Assembly: GCA_934667105.1 (NCBI GenBank) | Contig: CAKULG010000004.1 | Coordinates: forward strand, 97,878-161,877 | DNA from: an uncultured Clostridia bacterium | GTDB lineage: Bacteria > Bacillota > Clostridia > Christensenellales > Aristaeellaceae | DNA: 64,000 bases | Direction of reading: 5' to 3' | Shown here: in pieces, positions 59,192-64,000 of the stretch | Layout of the letters: each line of letters opens with the position of its first letter | How positions within the stretch are numbered: the first letter of the stretch is position 1 | Translations under genes and position numbers: made by a program | The notes under the pieces: generated by a model | Told to the model about the DNA's origin: nothing | Databases searched by the model: none | Seen by the model: the letters and a program-made list of their open reading frames with translations, nothing else

Positions 59192-60940
59192 ATGGAAGAA
59201 AATAATGTGTTGCTTTCCATCAAGGATCTGGAGGTTAAATTCCGCGTTCGCGGCCGCGTGCTGACGGCCATTCGCGGGGTTTCGCTGGATATTTTCGAAA
59301 ACGAATCCATTGCCATCGTGGGCGAATCCGGCTCGGGTAAATCGGTTTTCACGAAAACCTTTGCCGGCATGCTGGACGGCAACGGCTTTATCAGCCAGGG
59401 CGAAATCATTTTCAACGACGCCGCGCTGGACGACACCGTGGTGCTGCTGAACCGTGAGGCCCACCGGAAGCTGGAAACCGCTATGAAGCGGCTGAACCAG
59501 TATTCCCGCTATGAGGCGGGGGCCAAGACCTATCAGGAAATGCAGGCCCTCAAGGAGGAAAAGGCCGCCCGCGCCATGCTCTCCCCCGAGGAGGAGAAAA
59601 AGCTGGACGACGAAGTCGGTGAATTGGTGTTCCGCCGCACCGAGGCCTTCAACCTGAAGCAGACCTTCGACCCCTCCCATGAAAAGGATAAGATCAAGGA
59701 AACGGGCCACAAAATCGCCGCGCTGGATGAGGAAATCAAGCAGTTGCAGAAAAAGAAGGCGGAAAAGATCGCCGCCCTCAAAAAGGCCGCTCAGGAGGAT
59801 ACCGCCTACAATAAGGAATACGAGGGCAAGCTGACCGCGCTGAAGGCGCGCTACGCCAAGGAGATCGCCCAGGATATTTCCGAAGCCACCATGCGCCGGA
59901 ACGAAATTCTGGCCAAGGAGATTTATCTTTCCATCGGCCGCTATAAGGCGCGGAAGCGTAACATTTCCTTTAACCGGCTTTTGAGCGCCCTGCGCCAGGC
60001 CATGATTAACGGCGTGAACCTGGACGACGACGAGGAGCGCAACAACGTCTTCAAGCAGGTCACTTTCCGGGTGCGCTATCTGGATGAAACGGAACGGCAG
60101 CTGCACGGCACCTGCGTGATCGACCTGGCGAATATCAAGGATCCTCACGACTGGAGCCAAATCCGCGGCACCAAGATCGCCACCATCTTCCAGGATCCCA
60201 TGACCTCCCTGAACCCCATCATCACCATTGGCAAGCAGATCACCTCCGTAATTCTCAAGCATCAGAATTGCTCCGAGGTGGAGGCCCGGGCTCGGGCGCT
60301 GGAGCTGATGCACAAGGTGGGCATTCCCAACGCGGATAAGCGCTTCGACGATTATCCCTTCCAGTATTCCGGCGGCATGCGCCAGCGCATCGTTATCGCC
60401 ATTGCGCTTTCCTGCCAGCCCCGGGTGCTGATCTGCGACGAGCCCACCACCGCCCTGGATGTGACCATTCAGGCCCAGATTCTGAAGCTGCTGAAGGATC
60501 TGCAAAAAGAATTCAATTACACCATCGTGTTTATCACCCACGATTTGGGCGTGGTGGCCAATATCGCCGACCGCGTGGCGGTGATGTACGCCGGGCAGAT
60601 CGTGGAGCTGGGCAAGGTGGAGGAAGTGTTCTACGATCCCCGCCATCCCTACACCTGGGCGCTGCTTTCCTCCCTGCCGCAGCTGGCCCAGAAGAACACC
60701 AAGCTCTATTCCATCACCGGCACGCCCCCCTCTCTGTATAATTCCATCACCGGCGATCCCTTTGCGCCGCGCAATCCCTATTGTCTGAAGATCGACACGC
60801 TGAAGGCCCCGCCCATGTTCCAGGTTTCCGATACGCATTTCGCCAAGACCTGGCTGCTGGATCCCCGGGCGCCCCAGGTGGAAAAGCCGGAGATTATCCA
60901 GAACATCCATGAAAAGCTGATGGATGCATTCAACATTTGA
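59192..60940 (+). CDS. Oligopeptide ABC transporter ATP-binding protein OppD2 with long insertion
   Basis: 582 residues against 346 in OppD1. Walker A GESGSGKS is at 44-51 and the Q-loop FQDPMTSLNP only at 333-342; in OppD1 these are about 105 residues apart. The extra 230 residues (about 80-305) are charged and helical, with heptad-like stretches such as KIAALDEEIKQLQKKKAEKI. The rest is canonical: signature YSGGMRQR, Walker B LICDEPTTALD, switch ITHDLGVVA, C-terminal FAPRNPYCLKID. ATG 59192 has GAGGTG just upstream; GTG 59180 is an alternative. The insertion would project from the nucleotide-binding domain. Confidence 0.87.
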   Translation: MEENNVLLSIKDLEVKFRVRGRVLTAIRGVSLDIFENESIAIVGESGSGKSVFTKTFAGMLDGNGFISQGEIIFNDAALDDTVVLLNREAHRKLETAMKRLNQYSRYEAGAKTYQEMQALKEEKAARAMLSPEEEKKLDDEVGELVFRRTEAFNLKQTFDPSHEKDKIKETGHKIAALDEEIKQLQKKKAEKIAALKKAAQEDTAYNKEYEGKLTALKARYAKEIAQDISEATMRRNEILAKEIYLSIGRYKARKRNISFNRLLSALRQAMINGVNLDDDEERNNVFKQVTFRVRYLDETERQLHGTCVIDLANIKDPHDWSQIRGTKIATIFQDPMTSLNPIITIGKQITSVILKHQNCSEVEARARALELMHKVGIPNADKRFDDYPFQYSGGMRQRIVIAIALSCQPRVLICDEPTTALDVTIQAQILKLLKDLQKEFNYTIVFITHDLGVVANIADRVAVMYAGQIVELGKVEEVFYDPRHPYTWALLSSLPQLAQKNTKLYSITGTPPSLYNSITGDPFAPRNPYCLKIDTLKAPPMFQVSDTHFAKTWLLDPRAPQVEKPEIIQNIHEKLMDAFNI

Positions 60941-60952
60941 GGAGGATGGGTT

Positions 60953-62266
60953 ATGCAGAACGATAAGAATACGGCCGGAAGCGCCCAGAAGCGCCGCGTT
61001 TCCCATCTTCCCGAGCACGGCCCCATCCTGGAAAACGGCAGGGAAGTGCTGTTGTCCCTGAAAAATGTGGACATCACCTTCGGCAAGGGCGATCGCGCGG
61101 TGAAGGCGGTGAAGAACGCCTCCTTTGATATCTATAAGGGGGAAACCTTCTCCCTGGTGGGCGAATCCGGTTCGGGCAAAACCACCATCGGCCGCGCGGT
61201 GATCCGCGTGAATCCCTGCTCCGCAGGCGAAATTCTCTATAAGGGTGTGCGCATCTCCGGCAAGATTCCCCGGGCGCTGGATCATGAGGTGATCCGGAAT
61301 ATCCAGATGGTGTTCCAGGATCCCGCCGCCTCCCTGAACGAGCGCGCCACCATTGACTATATCATTTCCGAGGGCCTGTATAATTTCCACCTCTTTGAAA
61401 ACGAGGCGGATCGTGTGCAGCAGGTGGAAACGATGATTCGCGAGGTGGGCCTGCTGCCTGAGCATCTGACCCGCTATCCCCATGAATTTTCCGGCGGTCA
61501 GCGTCAGCGCGTGGGCCTGGCCCGGGCCATGGTGATGAAGCCCGAACTGGTCATCGCCGACGAGCCCATTTCCGCCCTGGACGTATCCATTCGCGCCCAG
61601 GTGCTGAATCTGCTGAAGAAATTCCAGGAAGAGCGGAATATCACTTACCTCTTCATCGCCCACGACCTTTCCATCGTTCGGTTCATTTCCGATCGCATCG
61701 CCGTGATTTATAAGGGCGATATCGTGGAAATCGCCGAGACGGACGAGTTGTTCAATTTCCCGCTTCACCCCTACACCCGCTCCCTGATTTCCGCCATCCC
61801 CATCCCCGATCCACAGCTGGAAAAGAACAAGGTGCTTTTCACCTACGATCCCTCCGTTCATGATTACAGCGTGGATAAACCGGAAATGACGTGCATCGGC
61901 CACGGCCACTACGTCTACGGCAATAAGAAGGAGATTGAGGAATATAAGGCGCTGCGCGAAAAGGGCGAGCCCCTCAAATCCGTCACCATCCTTAAGCCGG
62001 GCGAAAAAATGCCCGAGCCGCCCAAGATGGAAGAGGAGGACGACAGCGCCATCCTGAATACCCCCATCCATGATACGGGCAGCGTGTGGTACAGCGTGCT
62101 TTCTTTCTTCCTGCCGGTGCTGGGCCTGATTCTGGGGCTGATCTTCCGCCATCATAATCATATGCGCAATTACAAATCCTGCAAGCGGGGCGCTGTCGCC
62201 GGGTTTGTGGTGCTGGGCGTAATCCTTGCGCTGTTCCTGATTTTCCTGTTGCTTTCATTGGTCTAA
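60953..62266 (+). CDS. Oligopeptide ABC transporter ATP-binding protein OppF2 with C-terminal membrane hairpin
   Basis: 437 residues against 317 in OppF1. The ATPase part is complete: Walker A GESGSGKTT, Q-loop FQDPAASLNE, signature FSGGQRQR, Walker B VIADEPISALD. After the usual end (HYVYGNKKEIEEYKAL), an acidic linker leads to two hydrophobic segments, about 379-398 (VLSFFLPVLGLILGLIF) and 415-436 (VAGFVVLGVILALFLIFLLL), joined by a basic loop. A cytoplasmic ABC ATPase with its own membrane anchor is unusual. AGGAGG precedes ATG 60953. Reading frame continuity is clean, so it is not an obvious sequencing fusion. Confidence 0.87.
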   Translation: MQNDKNTAGSAQKRRVSHLPEHGPILENGREVLLSLKNVDITFGKGDRAVKAVKNASFDIYKGETFSLVGESGSGKTTIGRAVIRVNPCSAGEILYKGVRISGKIPRALDHEVIRNIQMVFQDPAASLNERATIDYIISEGLYNFHLFENEADRVQQVETMIREVGLLPEHLTRYPHEFSGGQRQRVGLARAMVMKPELVIADEPISALDVSIRAQVLNLLKKFQEERNITYLFIAHDLSIVRFISDRIAVIYKGDIVEIAETDELFNFPLHPYTRSLISAIPIPDPQLEKNKVLFTYDPSVHDYSVDKPEMTCIGHGHYVYGNKKEIEEYKALREKGEPLKSVTILKPGEKMPEPPKMEEEDDSAILNTPIHDTGSVWYSVLSFFLPVLGLILGLIFRHHNHMRNYKSCKRGAVAGFVVLGVILALFLIFLLLSLV

Positions 62267-62368
62267 TCAGATAAAATAAGCATGCGGACGCTTGTACGCG
62301 CCGGCGCGCAGGGAATTTTCCCCCGTGCGCCGGCGGCGCTGTATTCGGGCGTTCGCCGGGAGGAAAAA

Positions 62369-63634
62369 ATGAAACGAACGGCCAAGGATGAAACCGCCTT
62401 TCGCCCGCGCCCGGTGGAACGCATCGAGCTTTCGGAAAAGCATTTTCCCGTAAAGGGCGTGGCGGTGGCGGCGGCGGTGCTGCTGGCGCTGGGAGCGCTG
62501 TTTTTCATGCTGCGGGATCTGCTCACGGCGTCTTCCGGCTGGCAGACAATCCAGGCGGACAGCGGCGCGGAAATTAACTGCGGCGGCGATTTCGTGCTGC
62601 AATACTGCCTGGGCCAGGGGGATACGCCCGCCACGGCGGAGAAAAAGCAGCTGGTTTCTTTTTATACGGCGGCGGTGGAAAAGGCGTTTAAGCTGTTCCA
62701 TGCCAGCGCGCTGTACGACGGCGTGCGGAACGTGGCCTACCTGAACGCGCATCCCAACGAGCAAATGGAAATCGATCCCGCGCTGTACGCGGCCTTCGCC
62801 CAGGTGGAGGCGGCGGAAAGCCGGTATCTGTATCTGGGCCCCGTTTATGAGGAACTGGACACGCTGTTCAACTGCGGCGACGATTCGGAAATCGTCAATT
62901 ACGACGCGCTTTCCAACCCGGACATGGCCCAGTATTACGCGCAAATCGCCGCCTTCGCCCGGGATCCCCAGGCCGTTTCTTTGGAATTGACGGCTGGGAA
63001 CACTGCGTGCCTGCGGGTGTCGAAGGAATATCTGGCCTTCGCCCAGGAATATGGCTTTACCGCCTTCATTGATTTTTATTGGATGAAAAACGCCTTTATC
63101 GCGGATTATATCGCGGGCGTTTTGCAGGCGCAAGGGCTGACCCATGGCAATCTGTGCAGCTACGACGGCTTTATCCGCAATCTGGATGAACGCGGGGAAA
63201 GCTATTCCTATCCGCTCTACGATCAAAAAGACGGCAAGCTGCGCTTGGCGGCCAATTTGGTCTATCCCGCTCCCGCCAGCCTGATAACGCTGCGCAGCGA
63301 GCCGCTCAATCGGGAAAAGGAGCCCCTGTTTTACACCCTGGCCACGGGGAAGACGCGCACGGCCCACGCTTCCCTTCAGGATGGCAAAAGCCGTGACGCG
63401 CTCTTTGGCCTCACCGCCGTTTCCTACGATCAGGGCTGCGCCGCCATGCTGCTGAAAATCGCCCCGGCTTATATCGCCGATTCTCTGGATACGGCGCTGC
63501 TTTCGCGCCTGGCCGGGGAGGGCGTGTATACCGCCTATTGCCAGGACGGGCAGATTTATTGCACCGTTTCCGGGGCGCGGCTGACGCAAGTTTATTCCGG
63601 CGAAGGCGGCGCTTATTCCACCGCAGGGGAATGA
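62369..63634 (+). CDS. Membrane-anchored protein with degenerate ApbE-like (FMN transferase) domain
   Basis: 421 residues. A short cytoplasmic tail and a single helix (about 30-50, GVAVAAAVLLALGALFFML) are followed by an exported domain. YLNAHPNEQMEIDPALYAAF, MKNAFIADYIAGVLQAQG and SYDGFIRNL resemble, in order, the ApbE serine/Asn segment, the KGYAVD helix and the INLGG strand, but key residues are altered. ApbE attaches FMN to extracytoplasmic proteins; this may be a non-catalytic relative. ATG 62369 has GGGAGGA before it. It is about 100 bases after oppF2 and probably in the same unit. Family call tentative. Confidence 0.5.
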   Translation: MKRTAKDETAFRPRPVERIELSEKHFPVKGVAVAAAVLLALGALFFMLRDLLTASSGWQTIQADSGAEINCGGDFVLQYCLGQGDTPATAEKKQLVSFYTAAVEKAFKLFHASALYDGVRNVAYLNAHPNEQMEIDPALYAAFAQVEAAESRYLYLGPVYEELDTLFNCGDDSEIVNYDALSNPDMAQYYAQIAAFARDPQAVSLELTAGNTACLRVSKEYLAFAQEYGFTAFIDFYWMKNAFIADYIAGVLQAQGLTHGNLCSYDGFIRNLDERGESYSYPLYDQKDGKLRLAANLVYPAPASLITLRSEPLNREKEPLFYTLATGKTRTAHASLQDGKSRDALFGLTAVSYDQGCAAMLLKIAPAYIADSLDTALLSRLAGEGVYTAYCQDGQIYCTVSGARLTQVYSGEGGAYSTAGE

Positions 63635-63649
63635 AGCGCCTGCGGCCGC

Positions 63650-63682
63650 CGCGGGGGCCTCGAGGGGCGGCGCGCCCCCGCG
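63650..63682 (+). terminator. GC-rich hairpin after the ApbE-like gene
   Basis: CGCGGGGGC (63650-63658) pairs over nine bases with GCCCCCGCG (63674-63682). Only short A/T runs follow, so termination efficiency is uncertain, but it lies just upstream of a new promoter. Confidence 0.45.
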
Positions 63683-63709
63683 CGCGACGGAAAAATTTTA
63701 TCGAATGTG

Positions 63710-63738
63710 TTGACAAATATGGAAAGATTGGGTACAAT
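63710..63738 (+). promoter_or_regulatory. Predicted promoter of tRNA-Gly and probably tuf
   Basis: TTGACA (63710-63715), 17 bases, TACAAT (63733-63738). Transcription would start at or a few bases before the tRNA. Confidence 0.75.
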
Positions 63739-63749
63739 AAATTTAGCGT

Positions 63750-63823
63750 GCGGGTGTAGTTCAATGGTAGAACTTCAGCTTCCCAAGCTGACCACGTGGG
63801 TTCGATTCCCATCACCCGCTCCA
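63750..63823 (+). tRNA. tRNA-Gly, anticodon CCC
   Basis: Acceptor GCGGGTG pairs with CACCCGC. The anticodon stem TCAGC/GCTGA encloses loop TTCCCAA, so the anticodon is CCC (63782-63784), decoding GGG. T arm GTGGG, TTCGATT, CCCAT. The 3' CCA is encoded. It lies 115 bases before tuf with no obvious T-run terminator between, so a joint transcript is likely. Confidence 0.95.
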
Positions 63824-63938
63824 CTGCTATGTCCGCAGGCAATGCGGCATGGCCGGCCACCGGCAGGATGCCGGCTTTCCCAGGCTCGCCCGGCTGTTAG
63901 CCCGGCATCATTACGTTGGAAACAGGAGGGAATTTCCC

Positions 63939-64000
63939 ATGGCAAAGGAACATTTTGAGCGCAACAAACCGCATGTAAACATCGGCACGATCGGCCACGT
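63939..64000 (+). CDS. tuf: Elongation factor Tu, 5' end (cut by window)
   Basis: The 20 visible codons, MAKEHFERNKPHVNIGTIGH, are the EF-Tu N-terminus leading into the first GTP-binding motif. CAGGAGG lies nine bases before the ATG. EF-Tu brings aminoacyl-tRNA to the ribosome. The leader between tRNA-Gly and tuf is rich in GC hairpins, including ATGCCGG (63868-63874) with CCGGCAT (63902-63908). Confidence 0.95.
   Translation, partial: MAKEHFERNKPHVNIGTIGH

Noticed and set aside
59039..62161. A 1040-codon open frame antisense to oppD2-oppF2, and similar long antisense frames opposite smc, ddl, pheT and mreC
   Set aside because: They mirror strongly coding genes with clear families; high GC at third positions removes stops on the other strand. 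Their translations are rich in His, Gln and Gly with no motif.
1..64000. CRISPR array, insertion sequence, prophage, rRNA or known metabolite riboswitch
   Set aside because: I saw no spaced direct repeats, transposase or integrase motifs, rRNA sequence or recognisable riboswitch other than the two T-boxes.

Overview
The window looks like a chromosomal segment of an anaerobic, low-to-middle-GC-lineage Gram-positive bacterium (Bacillota, class Clostridia), though its own GC is fairly high. The pointers are tRNA-sensing T-box leaders upstream of pheST and ileS, strong AAGGAGG ribosome sites, the plsX-acpP-rnc-smc-ftsY order, a maf-mreBCD-mrdA-minD-rodA wall-elongation operon, a SpoIID-type protein, an indolepyruvate:ferredoxin oxidoreductase, and two oligopeptide (Opp/Ami-type) ABC transporters. 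A Christensenellales-like gut lineage is my guess; the sequence alone does not prove it. I see no phage, insertion sequence, CRISPR array or rRNA.

Layout. 0-0.6 kb: end of a SpoIID/LytB-domain gene and its terminator. 0.8-8.3 kb: first opp operon (oppABCDF), with alr overlapping the end of oppF. 8.3-16.3 kb: a radical SAM protein, then plsX-acpP-rnc-smc-ftsY and an acetyltransferase. 16.4-20.1 kb: alpha/beta hydrolase, a membrane-embedded MurF-like ligase and ddl. 20.1-26.9 kb: small accessory and housekeeping genes (GNAT, rnhA, a secreted glycosidase, phosphatase, HPr-like protein, mscL, HAD, DUF975). 26.9-30.8 kb (minus): pheST under a T-box. 30.8-39.5 kb (minus): maf-mreB-mreC-mreD-mrdA-minD-rodA. 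39.7-41.4 kb (minus): a secreted SH3-repeat protein. 41.6-47.5 kb (minus): iorA-iorB-paaK-ACT-aminotransferase-thioesterase, an apparent aromatic amino acid fermentation operon with a terminator in its leader. 47.5-51.1 kb (minus): a folded multi-hairpin element, then ileS with its T-box. 51.2-54.1 kb: GNAT and a Gfo/Idh oxidoreductase divergent from an AraC regulator. 54.4-63.6 kb: second opp operon and an ApbE-like membrane protein. 63.7-64 kb: tRNA-Gly(CCC) and the start of tuf.

How the genes work together. Much of the window concerns the cell wall: D-Ala supply (alr), D-Ala-D-Ala ligation (ddl), a MurF-like ligase, the rod-complex operon and SH3 proteins. Opp1 may feed the same theme: its OppC carries an SH3-like domain outside the membrane and its last gene overlaps alr.

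The most unusual system is the second opp operon. Four of its five subunits depart from the textbook form. OppA2 looks circularly permuted. OppB2 has a roughly 200-residue extra extracytoplasmic domain. OppD2 has a roughly 230-residue, partly coiled-coil insertion between Walker A and the Q-loop. OppF2 ends in two predicted transmembrane helices. The operon is followed by a degenerate ApbE-like membrane protein. Both opp operons carry a long, perfect or near-perfect hairpin just after the binding-protein gene. Promoters throughout share a strong extended -10 (TGn) signature.
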